From Glaciecola petra (lineage in GTDB: Bacteria; Pseudomonadota; Gammaproteobacteria; Enterobacterales; Alteromonadaceae): DNA of 64,000 nt. A program made the translations under genes and the position numbers. The notes under the pieces are model-generated. The model had not been told where the DNA came from. It made no database searches and was given only the letters and a program-made list of their open reading frames with translations. Positions 42,503 to 51,520 of the stretch are shown piece after piece (the stretch's first letter is position 1; each line of letters starts with the position of its first letter). Where the stretch lies: the NCBI RefSeq assembly GCF_031846345.1, contig NZ_JAVRHX010000001.1:682001-746000 (forward strand), given 5' to 3'.

Positions 42503-43339
42503 TTAAACCGTTTCCAATAACTCATATCCGCCTCTCATTGAGGGTGATGAAAGAGGATCGCTTGAAGGAATAGTACATGCACCCAATAAAAACTGCTGTT
42601 GAGGGGTAAGTGATTTTAGTTTTTTTGCACCTAGCATTTTACAAAAGTCGAATTGTTGTTTAACCCACCATGCTCTGTAAGTGAGGTTGAATGACCAACC
42701 GGGAAAATTTACTTCACTGGCAAAAGTTGCATGATGCAATTGACTGTCAAAAAGAACAAAATCTCCGGGCTTTAAATCGACACTAATTGAATCATCATAA
42801 ACTTTTTTACTATCTGGGTATTGACCTAAAACGTGTGAACCTGGCCTTACTCTGAGGCCTCCCGTTTGTTTTGTTTTTGCACTAAGTGCTAACACCCCTT
42901 GCATCGACCAGCACTCTAATCCTTTTGTCAGTATGCGTGTGTCTACATGGAATGGGAGTGCAGATGTGCCTTCTCTCACATTTGCTTGCCCTAAAATATA
43001 ATTTGGATGCTTTTCTGGCAATAACCCATAATAGGGGTCGTTCAGAATTGGAATCAGTATTTTTAAATGATCGCCAGCGCTCGCAAGCGTTAAAAAGTCG
43101 TCATCATAATTGATGATATTATTGACTAATCGGTCCTCACTAATCATCCTTTGCATGCCAATCGGTGCTTTAGTTTTTCTGCCATTAGCTATCAATTGAT
43201 CACTAATTTTTCGCGAACGCTTTGCTAACACCAAGGCAACGCTAGGGTCAATATATTGTTTTAAAACACAAAAACCATCGTGCTGTAAACTACAGAGTGA
43301 TGTTTCTATTTCCGAATCATCTATTGCTCTTGTTTTCAT
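42503..43339 (-). CDS. Phytanoyl-CoA dioxygenase (PhyH) family protein
   Basis: A 278-residue soluble protein of the PhyH group of Fe(II)/2-oxoglutarate oxygenases. The iron facial triad is visible as H-x-D in LPFHVDTR and the distal His in FDSQLHHATF. GGLRVRPGSHVLG and LKPGDFVLFD are typical flanks. ATG 43339 is preferred to GTG 43348. The substrate is unknown. Within a glycan locus and beside a second PhyH-like gene, hydroxylation of a sugar, lipid or small metabolite is likely. It is the last gene of the FkbM-PhyH-PhyH unit. Confidence 0.85.
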   Translation of the reverse strand: MKTRAIDDSEIETSLCSLQHDGFCVLKQYIDPSVALVLAKRSRKISDQLIANGRKTKAPIGMQRMISEDRLVNNIINYDDDFLTLASAGDHLKILIPILNDPYYGLLPEKHPNYILGQANVREGTSALPFHVDTRILTKGLECWSMQGVLALSAKTKQTGGLRVRPGSHVLGQYPDSKKVYDDSISVDLKPGDFVLFDSQLHHATFASEVNFPGWSFNLTYRAWWVKQQFDFCKMLGAKKLKSLTPQQQFLLGACTIPSSDPLSSPSMRGGYELLETV

Positions 43340-43377
43340 ATTTTTCACTTAATATAAAATGTAAATTAAGGTCATGC

Positions 43378-44172
43378 TTAAGATTGAAAAGCAGATAAGT
43401 ATGGGTTAGTTTTGTATAGCTCACGATCAACTGAGCGGATATATGCCGAAGGATAACCATTATCTATAAAAGACCTTTCGGATACATTGTCAAATCGGGT
43501 GCTGCAACTTAATTTAAGCCCACTTTTTCCTTCAATGCCGCTCCTATGAACCGTAAAAGTAGACATTATTACAATGTCAGTCAGTTCGCACGAAACCGAG
43601 ATGAAATCTCCTTCGCTGTATTGATTTGTGGCTATTTGCCAAGGAATATCTGAGTCTGTCTGTGTGGGTAAAACGCCGTTAAGATGGCTTTTAGGTATAA
43701 TTTGTAAGGGAAATTGGTTACCTTTGTTTTCTATTAATGGTGTCCAAATTATCACTCCATCTAGGCTACCGTTCACCGAAGGGAAGTCTTGATGAGCCGG
43801 TAATCCAAAATATCCACCAGGAATTTGTAATTTTTTTGACTGAATGTGAACGACTTGACCGCCAGCGATAGAAATAAAAGGAAACTTAAGCTCGTTTATT
43901 AATATTTTCTGGATTTTTTTATGTTGCAATACGTTATATATATCGCACAAACGCCATAAACTTGAAATTGTGTCTTTATAGCGAGAAGGGTTAGATGCAA
44001 ATAAGCATTGCAATGAGTCATGAATATTTTTAGGTTTAGGCGCATCAAATAGGTCAAGTTGTTGATCAACACATGCTTTTATTGCGTTTTTAGCTTTTGC
44101 AATAGTTGTCATGGGAAGCACACCTTTAACAATGACATAACCATTTTTCTCAAGTTTAGATTTGATGTTCAT
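43378..44172 (-). CDS. Second PhyH-like Fe(II)/2-oxoglutarate dioxygenase
   Basis: A 264-residue protein with H-x-D in GLPAHQDFPSVNG and the distal His in FTVHRSGIEGKSG, followed by a conserved Arg in CSTRFDN, so the iron and 2-oxoglutarate sites look intact. It is only distantly similar to its downstream neighbour by eye. It starts 4 bases after the FkbM gene stop, so the two are coupled. The substrate cannot be read from sequence. Confidence 0.8.
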   Translation of the reverse strand: MNIKSKLEKNGYVIVKGVLPMTTIAKAKNAIKACVDQQLDLFDAPKPKNIHDSLQCLFASNPSRYKDTISSLWRLCDIYNVLQHKKIQKILINELKFPFISIAGGQVVHIQSKKLQIPGGYFGLPAHQDFPSVNGSLDGVIIWTPLIENKGNQFPLQIIPKSHLNGVLPTQTDSDIPWQIATNQYSEGDFISVSCELTDIVIMSTFTVHRSGIEGKSGLKLSCSTRFDNVSERSFIDNGYPSAYIRSVDRELYKTNPYLSAFQS

Positions 44173-44176
44173 TGTT

Positions 44177-44980
44177 TCAAATAGCTCTTTTTAACTCATA
44201 GTTAAAAAGCCCCTCATAGTGTTGAACTTGAGTTTTTCGTTGTACTTCAAAGCCATAAGTGTTGAGTATTTCGATGGCTTTTGTATCGTTAGCATCGCTT
44301 TCGTTAATTTCTATAAAAATTTCATTTAAAAGCTCATTTTGTAAGGTGTATTTTGACCCCTCTATCACTCTCATTTCTGCACCATCTACGTCTATTTTAA
44401 TAGCATATGGAACAGGTAAGTTATATAAGCTAATTAAGTCATCAAGCTTATTACAAATACAAGCTTGCTGATGTTCAGGCTTAAAAGCATGCTTCGCTCC
44501 CACATTTTTTGGGGCACCTAAAATCTTATTGTGTGCACCCGCTTCGTAGTGTTCAACATACATATTATCAATTTTATTGCTATTAGAAATTGCAAGATTA
44601 AATGCTTTGATTGGATGTTTATTTTTGTTATTTAAAAAGCAATTTTTTGCTAAGAGTGAAAAGTTTGCCGCTTCTGGTTCAAATGAATACACGTTTAGAT
44701 CTTGGCTTGCCGCGTAAACAGAAAAAATACCATTACTTGCGCCAATATCAAAAAAAACTGATTCGATTGGGAGTTTGTCAATAAAATTGAGTAATTCAGG
44801 TTCAATTTTATCAATACCAACCGCTTGCCATAGGGTTCGTTTTGAAACGGTGTTAAATCGTAACGAACTCCCTCTTATCTGCACTTCTGTTTGATTCATA
44901 TATGTGCTTTGGACCAGTTCTGAAAGTTTAATTTCTTCGTCGGAGACGAGAGATTCAAGTGGTGTATATTGATATGACAA
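44177..44980 (-). CDS. FkbM-family methyltransferase
   Basis: A 267-residue SAM-dependent methyltransferase. Motif I is SVFFDIGASNGIFSVYAA, followed by the acidic VYSFEPEAANFSLL and the FkbM signature AIKIDVDGAEMRVIEGS. Such enzymes O-methylate sugars in polysaccharides or glycopeptides. The start is uncertain. The longest frame begins with TTG 44980 and no strong ribosome site is visible. It heads the FkbM-PhyH-PhyH unit and diverges from the acyltransferase gene at 45129. Confidence 0.85.
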   Translation of the reverse strand: MSYQYTPLESLVSDEEIKLSELVQSTYMNQTEVQIRGSSLRFNTVSKRTLWQAVGIDKIEPELLNFIDKLPIESVFFDIGASNGIFSVYAASQDLNVYSFEPEAANFSLLAKNCFLNNKNKHPIKAFNLAISNSNKIDNMYVEHYEAGAHNKILGAPKNVGAKHAFKPEHQQACICNKLDDLISLYNLPVPYAIKIDVDGAEMRVIEGSKYTLQNELLNEIFIEINESDANDTKAIEILNTYGFEVQRKTQVQHYEGLFNYELKRAI

Positions 44981-45128
44981 ATTTTATAACCCATTAATTT
45001 TAATACTTCTCATAATAAGCATAAATTGTGCCATCAACTATAAAAAACACGCCTTACATTTATTGGTATGAATTATGCTTTGCTTCTTGCCATGATGTCT
45101 AAAGAGCGGTCATAACAAGGTTAAATTT

Positions 45129-45788
45129 ATGTCTAAAATAGTAATTTTTGGTGTTTCAGACTTTGCAGAATTGGCGCATTATTACTTATGCAACGACAGC
45201 GAACATGATGTGGTCGCATTTTGTGTCGATGGAGAATATTTGCCAGAGAGCAAGGAGTTTTGCGGTTTACCAGTTGTTTCATTTGAATCTGTGGAAAATA
45301 TTTACCCCTCAAATGAGTGTCAATTTTTTGCTCCCATGTCTCCTAGTAATATGAATCAAGATAGAGCTCGAATTTTCTATGCTATAAAAGACAAAGGTTA
45401 CTCTTTGATCAGTTATGTGAGTTCAAAAGCTTTTATCTCAAACAACAAGATTGGTGAGAACTGTTTTATTCTAGAAGACAATACATTACAGCCATTCACA
45501 GATATCGGTGATAACGTTAGTCTATGGAGCGGAAATCATATCGGCCATCATGGTCGCATTCGTGATCATGTGTCGTTTACTTCCCATGTGGTTATGTCTG
45601 GTCATTGTGATATTGGGGAATACTCATTTCTTGGAGTCAATGCAACGCTTAGAGATGGTATTACTTTGGCAGAGGGAACACTATTAGCGATGGGTGGAAT
45701 GTTGACTAAAGATACAGAAGCTTGGGGACTTTATACTGGCGCACCTGCACAAAAAAGCAGGAAGTCTAGTAAAGACATTAAATTTTGA
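45129..45788 (+). CDS. NeuD/PglD-type sugar O- or N-acyltransferase
   Basis: A 219-residue protein with an N-terminal Rossmann-like PglD domain (about 1-85, SKIVIFGVSDFAELAHYYL) and a C-terminal left-handed beta helix of hexapeptide repeats (about 100-205: IGENCFILEDN, IGDNVSLWSGNHIGHHGRI, IGEYSFLGVNATLRDGI). His residues in GNHIGHHGRI fit the catalytic site. It probably acetylates or acylates an amino sugar. Start ATG with AAGG eight bases before. The next gene overlaps or abuts the stop. Confidence 0.88.
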   Translation: MSKIVIFGVSDFAELAHYYLCNDSEHDVVAFCVDGEYLPESKEFCGLPVVSFESVENIYPSNECQFFAPMSPSNMNQDRARIFYAIKDKGYSLISYVSSKAFISNNKIGENCFILEDNTLQPFTDIGDNVSLWSGNHIGHHGRIRDHVSFTSHVVMSGHCDIGEYSFLGVNATLRDGITLAEGTLLAMGGMLTKDTEAWGLYTGAPAQKSRKSSKDIKF

Positions 45789-45799
45789 AGCGTTATTCC

Positions 45800-46738
45800 A
45801 TGCGACTGAAATGGGAAAAAAAGGGCTTGGTCTTTAAGACCAAGGCCATTCAATCTTGGGCGCAAACGCATGCACAAGTGCCTATTGTTGACACTGTAGA
45901 CGACAAAATGTGGCGTATTTATTATGCAAGTAGAGACGACCGAGGAAGAAGTCATACGTCTTTTATCGAAGTCGAAGCAGGGCGGCCGGAAAATATACTT
46001 TATATTCACAATAAGCCTATTTTAGAGCTGGGTCAGCCAGGTTGTTTTGACGATTCTGGCATAATGCCAACTTCTATTTTAAGCCTTGGCGAAAAAAAAT
46101 ATTTATACTATATCGGTTGGATGAGGCGCGGGAGCGTACCATTCCAAAATGCTATTGGCTTGGCAGTCAGTCATGATAATGGGCGAACATACCAACGTGT
46201 ATTTGCGGGACCAATCATTGGGCAAAGCGCCAAAGAGCCTTTTTTTACAGGAACGTGTTGCGTCATAAAACGTGACGAAAATTTTGTAGCCTATTATTTA
46301 AGTTGCGTAGGTTGGGAGAAACAAAACGAGTACTTTGAACCTTTATACAATATCAAAATTGCACGTTCGAAAAATGCAATAGATTGGGAGCTCAACAGTG
46401 AAATTGCATTAGACCTGCAAAGCGAGGAAGGTGGTTTGGCGAGTGCTTCAGTTTTGAATAACGGAAATAAAATGAGTATGTGGTATTCAGTTCGCGGAAA
46501 GTCAGATTATCGCAACAATTCAAAACAAGCATACAGAATTGAATATGCAGAATCTAGTGACGGCTTAAACTGGGTTCGAGACGCAAACAATCGCGTATTA
46601 CATACCTCAAAAGATGCTTGGGATACAAACATGTTAGCGTACCCAAATGTTATAAAATACAAGGGAAAGTTATTTATGTTTTATAACGGTAATGGTTTTG
46701 GTCAATCAGGTTTTGGTTATGCTACGGCAAATCTATAA
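45800..46738 (+). CDS. GH43/GH32-like five-bladed beta-propeller protein
   Basis: From ATG 45800 the protein has 312 residues without a signal peptide. Repeated blade motifs are visible: WRIYYASRDDRGRS, YLYYIGWMRRG, NAIGLAVSHDNGRTYQRV, MSMWYSVRGKSDY and LFMFYNGNGFGQSGFGYA, the style of glycoside hydrolase family 43/130-like propellers. Cytoplasmic members of this type occur in O-antigen and capsule loci and have no assigned reaction that I know of. TTG 45785 is another start and would overlap the acyltransferase stop. Confidence 0.75.
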   Translation: MRLKWEKKGLVFKTKAIQSWAQTHAQVPIVDTVDDKMWRIYYASRDDRGRSHTSFIEVEAGRPENILYIHNKPILELGQPGCFDDSGIMPTSILSLGEKKYLYYIGWMRRGSVPFQNAIGLAVSHDNGRTYQRVFAGPIIGQSAKEPFFTGTCCVIKRDENFVAYYLSCVGWEKQNEYFEPLYNIKIARSKNAIDWELNSEIALDLQSEEGGLASASVLNNGNKMSMWYSVRGKSDYRNNSKQAYRIEYAESSDGLNWVRDANNRVLHTSKDAWDTNMLAYPNVIKYKGKLFMFYNGNGFGQSGFGYATANL

Positions 46739-46755
46739 ATGCTAGGTAAAAACAA

Positions 46756-47439
46756 GTGATATCAAAACCTAAACGATTTGGCCTGAAAGACTACCGCGCA
46801 ATGCATAAGGCAGCAGGAATCCGACTGCCAGTAGCGTATTTTAAGAACAATCATTTATTTGATCTTATGAACGGAACTGACACCCACTCATGGATTCAAA
46901 AAGAGGATTTTATTGAGAGGCCCGATAATTTTGAGCACGGGGTTCTCTATATGAGTAGTTGGACTAGCGTGATAAGAGATAGTTTGTCTTACTTGCTCGA
47001 TAATGCGCAGCTTGCTGTAACTGATATTGCACTTATTGATATAGGATGCGGTAAAGGAAAAGTGTTGTGTGTATGGAACAAACTGTTAAAAAAACATCCA
47101 GATATTCCAATTATCGGATTAGATTACAGTCAATCTTTACTCAATATTTGTACCCGTAATATTAAAAAACTACGTGCTGTAAACACGCGTTTGTTTAACG
47201 AAGATGCCACTACAATGGATTTTTCTTTTGATAGAAACATCAATGTATATTATTTATATAATCCTTTTGACAACAAAATTTTGCAACAGTTTATAAAGAA
47301 CATTAACAACAAGCCGTGTTATGTTATTTACAATAACCCTGTACACAAAAAGACATTTACAGAGCATGATTTTAAGCTTATAACCGAAAAAAAAGGCTGG
47401 CATCCTAATGCTAGCTACGCGATTTACCAATTTCCCTAA
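46756..47439 (+). CDS. Class I SAM-dependent methyltransferase
   Basis: A 227-residue protein. Motif I LIDIGCGKGKVLCVWNKLL and the acidic motif IIGLDYSQSLLNICTRN define a class I methyltransferase. Post-motif VYYLYNPFDNKILQQFI is similar to methyltransferases in polysaccharide loci. The start is GTG, 17 bases after the propeller gene. It ends 6 bases from the stop of the convergent WbqC-like gene. The substrate is unknown and probably a glycan. Confidence 0.8.
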   Translation: MISKPKRFGLKDYRAMHKAAGIRLPVAYFKNNHLFDLMNGTDTHSWIQKEDFIERPDNFEHGVLYMSSWTSVIRDSLSYLLDNAQLAVTDIALIDIGCGKGKVLCVWNKLLKKHPDIPIIGLDYSQSLLNICTRNIKKLRAVNTRLFNEDATTMDFSFDRNINVYYLYNPFDNKILQQFIKNINNKPCYVIYNNPVHKKTFTEHDFKLITEKKGWHPNASYAIYQFP

Positions 47440-47445
47440 GTGTAT

Positions 47446-48135
47446 TCACTCAATTAGGTATTGACCTGCTAAATCACTCAGTTCTTCTTTAGAGTTAAAC
47501 ATCATTGCATCAATTATGGATAAGTTATTAACAAATGTATTGCCATACTGTTGATATTTCGGCATTAATGGATTGATGAAGTTTAGTTGAATATTTGCTT
47601 GTGCAAAAGCTTGCGGTTCGTATAAGTGTTTCCCGCCATTTGCGTTTATATAATGACTTGTTTGTAAGTTCTTACAGAGTGCGATAATTTTATCTTGGCC
47701 CTTAACACTAGGGTCTTTATCCAGTCTACTAGAAAACAAAAATCGACATTTGATACCTAAATATTCGCAAATGCTTTGCAGTTGATGTGCAAGATAATAG
47801 CTTAAGTTTACCTCTTTATAAGAAATCAAATTTGCCAATAGTGGCGCTACATTTTCATAGTAGGGTGCTCTAGCATAGGCATGCTTAAACGTAGTCAAGA
47901 TGCTGGTATCATCGTTGCGAATTGTATGCTCATTTATCAGTTTATTTTGACTAATCTTGTTGACGGGTAAGCTTAATTGATGCGCTCGTCCATTAAGTAA
48001 GATTGAGTTTCTATTAATGAATCCTTTTTTTATAAAATTCACATCGTCTAAAAACACGAAAGTATCAGCTGCATGCATTAGTTGAAAGTAACCCAAATAT
48101 GGAAAGAAGTATGGCTGCATAATGACCGTTTTCAT
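47446..48135 (-). CDS. WbqC-like family protein
   Basis: A 229-residue protein starting MKTVIMQPYFFPYLGYFQLM, the clear WbqC signature, with DTFVFLDDVNFIKKGFINRN next. WbqC-like proteins occur with amino-transferases in O-antigen and glycoprotein loci, and they probably act on nucleotide-sugar or N-acyl chains. The exact reaction is not settled to my knowledge. ATG 48135 is chosen over TTG 48147. It starts 18 bases after the glycosyltransferase stop, in the DegT-GT-WbqC unit. Confidence 0.88.
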   Translation of the reverse strand: MKTVIMQPYFFPYLGYFQLMHAADTFVFLDDVNFIKKGFINRNSILLNGRAHQLSLPVNKISQNKLINEHTIRNDDTSILTTFKHAYARAPYYENVAPLLANLISYKEVNLSYYLAHQLQSICEYLGIKCRFLFSSRLDKDPSVKGQDKIIALCKNLQTSHYINANGGKHLYEPQAFAQANIQLNFINPLMPKYQQYGNTFVNNLSIIDAMMFNSKEELSDLAGQYLIE

Positions 48136-48153
48136 AGCTTGCCCCAAAATACT

Positions 48154-50079
48154 CTAACAAGCTTCTTGAGTTGGCATTGGCAGTCTCAAGTTTGCTTGGT
48201 AATCATCTAACAACAACTCTACATGTCTATTGATATAGGTTGTATCATTTGAGTCATTATTTCCAAAGATGTTCTCTAGCTGGCATTTTTCACTCATAGC
48301 CTTGAAATAATTAATGCGTGTTTCCTTACTTTCGATGAGTCCCAGAGCTTTATCAATCATTTCTTCTTTCGTGTCACATCTCATCAAATCTGCTAGTCCT
48401 ATACTTTGCCATTCTATGGCGTCGGTACGGGTATACAGCTCTTTACGTTGGTTTAAATATAACTTAGGTTTTTTTAGCACCATAGCGTCCACGTTGCTAT
48501 TGGCACCGCCGAAAGGCAAGGTTGGTAATAAAAAGTGACAGCGGCTTATTTGTTCTAAATAAGAAAGGTATTCAGAATAACTAATAATTTCTATATTAGG
48601 CAATATGCTCGACAAATTTACCTTTGTCTCTAAATAAGCCAAGTGCGCGCTTGGATGCATGGAGAAAAATATAAACTTAATAGGTTTAGATGCGCGTTCA
48701 CTGATTTCCTTGCAAAGCGAAATAGTTTCACAAGAAACCTTTCTTATCACACCATTTACACCAATAATAATTTCTTTGTCTTCCTCAAGAAAACCGCTTT
48801 TATCTCTAACAAATTTGTCGCTAAGCTGAGAATGACGTGTCGCGTAATTTTGCGAACTACTTTTGTCATCTACCATAATCACTTTTTCATTAATGTATTG
48901 TTGGACATCGTCTTTTGCGAATGCGTTTCCGGGTATAATAAAGTAATCCATCGCGTCGCTATAAGTGCTCGACGGATGGCCACCTTGCATAAACTGAAGA
49001 GGTGCTAAGCGCATTGATGCCAATACAAAGCCCCAAGATTTTAAGCCTACAGAGGGATAAAAAAGCACGTCACACTTTTCTTTTGATATCAATTGTGCAC
49101 GTTGGTTTATTGAATCACTGAGTTCAAAATATTTCGCACTTTCAAAAGCAGAAACATCTATTTCATACGTTTTATCGTTGTCCAAAAATGCGATGCACGT
49201 ATATTGTTTTGCGAGCGCACGTAACGATAAATTAAAACAGCGATACATGGCATGGTGGGTATGAAACACTTCAAGCACAATACCTATTTTTGGTTTTTGA
49301 GGAATAGGTTTATTTGTGCATGATTCAATGTGCAAACAAATCTCTTTCGACAAAAAATTGCTAATGTTCGCCCTTAAAAGCTTAGATAACCACTTCTTAA
49401 TTTCATATTTATTTTCACCAGTTGTATAACTGCTATAGAAATAGCCGTTCAGGGCGAAATTAGCTAAAAATTCATCAATTTTAATGACGGGTAAGTTTTT
49501 GGCTTGAGCCAACAAATCGCTAAATTTTTCGTCTTTACCCGGCGCAAGCGTACTGATAGTTTGACTAAGTAGAGCGAGGTAGGTCAAACAGGCAAGGCGA
49601 GGCGCCAAGTCAAATAAGTTGGGCCAAGGAAGATTGTGTTTGCTGGTTAAACATATTAGCGAAAACAGCACATTTAATCTTACCAATTTTCGTTTGGATA
49701 ATTGGGATTTTTTGAGCTTCGTTTCTTGCAATAAGGATAGCTTTTCAATAATGGGATCGGTAGTCTTCCAAGCACTTAAAGAAAAAATGAATTCTAAGGT
49801 TTCTTTGTTAAACAAAAATGTATCCAATATCTTTGAGCTCGGTGGATACTGAGGATGACAAAACAATTGCACAATTATGTTCGCATAAGCTCCTATTGAG
49901 TTTACGCATTGTTGTTCATATTCGACTTGACTAGTAGTATGACCGCCGGCGGGCAACGCAAGTTTTATAAAGTTGCGTTTGTTAGCATTCATTTCTATAA
50001 ATGCAATGATGCCCTCTTCAGCTCGCGAGAATTGCCTTTGCTGAATATATTGCATCAATTGTTGTGGGCTATATTCCAT
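48154..50079 (-). CDS. HMW1C-like (GT41) glycosyltransferase, candidate protein N-glycosyltransferase
   Basis: A 641-residue soluble protein with no membrane helix. The C-terminal GT-B half resembles Haemophilus/Actinobacillus HMW1C: IGIVLEVFHTHHAMYR (265-280), LFYPSVGLKSWGFVLASMRL then PLQFMQGGHPSSTYSDAMDY (339-379), and LPFGGANSNVDAMVL (521-535). By hand alignment, residues important in ApNGT appear kept: His in FHTHH (272-276), Lys447, Asn527 and Asp531. The N-terminal half (1-260) is helical. HMW1C enzymes attach hexose to Asn in adhesins in the cytoplasm. Whether this one acts on protein or on another acceptor is inference. It is the second gene of the DegT-GT-WbqC unit. Confidence 0.78.
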   Translation of the reverse strand: MEYSPQQLMQYIQQRQFSRAEEGIIAFIEMNANKRNFIKLALPAGGHTTSQVEYEQQCVNSIGAYANIIVQLFCHPQYPPSSKILDTFLFNKETLEFIFSLSAWKTTDPIIEKLSLLQETKLKKSQLSKRKLVRLNVLFSLICLTSKHNLPWPNLFDLAPRLACLTYLALLSQTISTLAPGKDEKFSDLLAQAKNLPVIKIDEFLANFALNGYFYSSYTTGENKYEIKKWLSKLLRANISNFLSKEICLHIESCTNKPIPQKPKIGIVLEVFHTHHAMYRCFNLSLRALAKQYTCIAFLDNDKTYEIDVSAFESAKYFELSDSINQRAQLISKEKCDVLFYPSVGLKSWGFVLASMRLAPLQFMQGGHPSSTYSDAMDYFIIPGNAFAKDDVQQYINEKVIMVDDKSSSQNYATRHSQLSDKFVRDKSGFLEEDKEIIIGVNGVIRKVSCETISLCKEISERASKPIKFIFFSMHPSAHLAYLETKVNLSSILPNIEIISYSEYLSYLEQISRCHFLLPTLPFGGANSNVDAMVLKKPKLYLNQRKELYTRTDAIEWQSIGLADLMRCDTKEEMIDKALGLIESKETRINYFKAMSEKCQLENIFGNNDSNDTTYINRHVELLLDDYQANLRLPMPTQEAC

Positions 50080-50093
50080 AGCTATATTCCATA
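50068..50093 (-). repeat. 13-base tandem duplication at the glycosyltransferase start
   Basis: On the + strand GCTATATTCCATA occurs twice in a row (50068-50080 and 50081-50093). On the coding strand this gives two start codons, ATG 50092 and ATG 50079. The upstream one is out of frame and stops after seven codons; the downstream one is the real start. The duplication probably arose by slippage and creates a tiny overlapping upstream frame. Confidence 0.85.
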
Positions 50094-50127
50094 ATTAGTA
50101 AATTCTATTTCCAAATATTCTTTTTGA

Positions 50128-51261
50128 TTAAATGGCTTCTTTCAGTCTTAGAGATTGCGATTGAAGAGTCGATTTAATAATCGTACATATTTGTTTAATA
50201 CCTGTTGGTTTTAGAACATAAAACAATGGTAAACAAAGCACTCGATCAACCATGATTTCAGAAACAGGGCAGTCAAAGCTCTGGTTTTTAGTAAAGTGGT
50301 TTAATGAATTTAACGACGGTGAGAAATACGCTCTCGATTGAATATTCTTTCGTGATAGTGCTTCGTAAACTGAATCACGCTGCTTTTTATCCTCAAATAA
50401 AACTGGAAAATACCCAGCATTTTGAGTACTTGATTTGTCCCAAATGGGATAGGCTACTGCATCACCTAATAGTTGTTTGTATAGGTGATAATGTTCTAGA
50501 CGTTTTTCTAGGACCTTATCGATATCGTCAAGCATCGCTAAACCCATTGCCGCGTGTGCTTCGCTCATTTTGCCATTAAATCCGGTATAAGAGATTCCAC
50601 CTTTTTGTGCATCAATTCCAAAATTAATCATATTTTGGGCGCGCTGATAATCTTCGCGATTATTCACGATGAGCGCGCCGCCTTCAATGCAATGAAATAG
50701 CTTAGTTGCATGAAAACTAATAGCAGATGCATGACCTTGATTAAGAATAGATCTTTTATGGCGCTTAATACCAAAAGCGTGCGCTGCATCATAAATAATT
50801 TTAAGTTTATATTTGTCTGCTAGTTTTTTGATGTTTTTAACATCACAGGGGTTGCCATAAGTGTGTACGGGTACAATTGCTGTGGTGTTTTCATCAATAG
50901 ACTTTTCGATGGCGGCAGGAGATATATTAAGGTTGTCTGGGTCGATATCTGCAAATTTCACCTTAAGCCCGACCCAATCAGCACTATTGCAGGTAGCAAT
51001 AAAACTAAACGGCGTTGTGACTACATTGCCTTGTAGATTGTATAGCCGGTATGCCAGTTGCAAAGCGGCCGTCCCATTGCTTGTTAGCACTACATAAGGC
51101 ACGTCAAGATAATCTTGCAGGCGCAGAGCAAATTCTTGCAGCAAAGGCCCACCATTAGTTAGCCATTTATTGGCATACATTTTTTCGAGGTATTTCTCGT
51201 ATTTTTTAAACGCGGGTAAATATGGCTCATTAAGTGGAATAGCGATATTGGCATCCCCCAT
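50128..51261 (-). CDS. DegT/DnrJ/EryC1/StrS sugar aminotransferase
   Basis: A 377-residue PLP enzyme of the DegT family that converts nucleotide keto-sugars to amino-sugars. Signatures are YANKWLTNGGPLLQEFALRL, VVLTSNGTAALQLAYRLYN, VHTYGNPCDVKNI, YDAAHAFGIK (PLP Asp) and SFHATKLFHCIEGGAL with the Schiff-base Lys. It is close in pattern to VioA/FdtB-type dTDP-sugar aminotransferases. It heads the DegT-GT41-WbqC unit. Together with the NeuD-type acyltransferase it suggests an N-acylated amino-deoxy sugar. Confidence 0.92.
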   Translation of the reverse strand: MGDANIAIPLNEPYLPAFKKYEKYLEKMYANKWLTNGGPLLQEFALRLQDYLDVPYVVLTSNGTAALQLAYRLYNLQGNVVTTPFSFIATCNSADWVGLKVKFADIDPDNLNISPAAIEKSIDENTTAIVPVHTYGNPCDVKNIKKLADKYKLKIIYDAAHAFGIKRHKRSILNQGHASAISFHATKLFHCIEGGALIVNNREDYQRAQNMINFGIDAQKGGISYTGFNGKMSEAHAAMGLAMLDDIDKVLEKRLEHYHLYKQLLGDAVAYPIWDKSSTQNAGYFPVLFEDKKQRDSVYEALSRKNIQSRAYFSPSLNSLNHFTKNQSFDCPVSEIMVDRVLCLPLFYVLKPTGIKQICTIIKSTLQSQSLRLKEAI

Positions 51262-51520
51262 TTTATTGGTGCGTTAATTACGGATTTTTGACAGGCAACG
51301 CAGAATTCAAGCGAATAACGTTACATTGGTCATTGTGTAAGGTAGGTGTAAGCGAATATCGTGCCAAATTCCAAGATTAAGCAGATAAGGTCTATAATGA
51401 CAATTAACTAGTGTGTTAGGGACATGTATCAAGACCTAAGCGTAGCATCTTTGGGTAAGAGGAGAACCGCAAGATCCGGCAATATTTATCCTCTTTAGCT
51501 CATTTGGGGTTGCCGTTGGT

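Noticed and set aside
51424..51498. A 24-codon open frame starting ATG in the gap upstream of the aminotransferase gene, with AGGG just before it
   Set aside because: Too short, no recognisable features, poor spacing to the purine run and no context support.
51451..51498. Imperfect inverted repeat TAAGAGGA ... TCCTCTTTA as a terminator for sapF or the aminotransferase gene
   Set aside because: The loop is about 28 bases and no T-tract follows in either direction.
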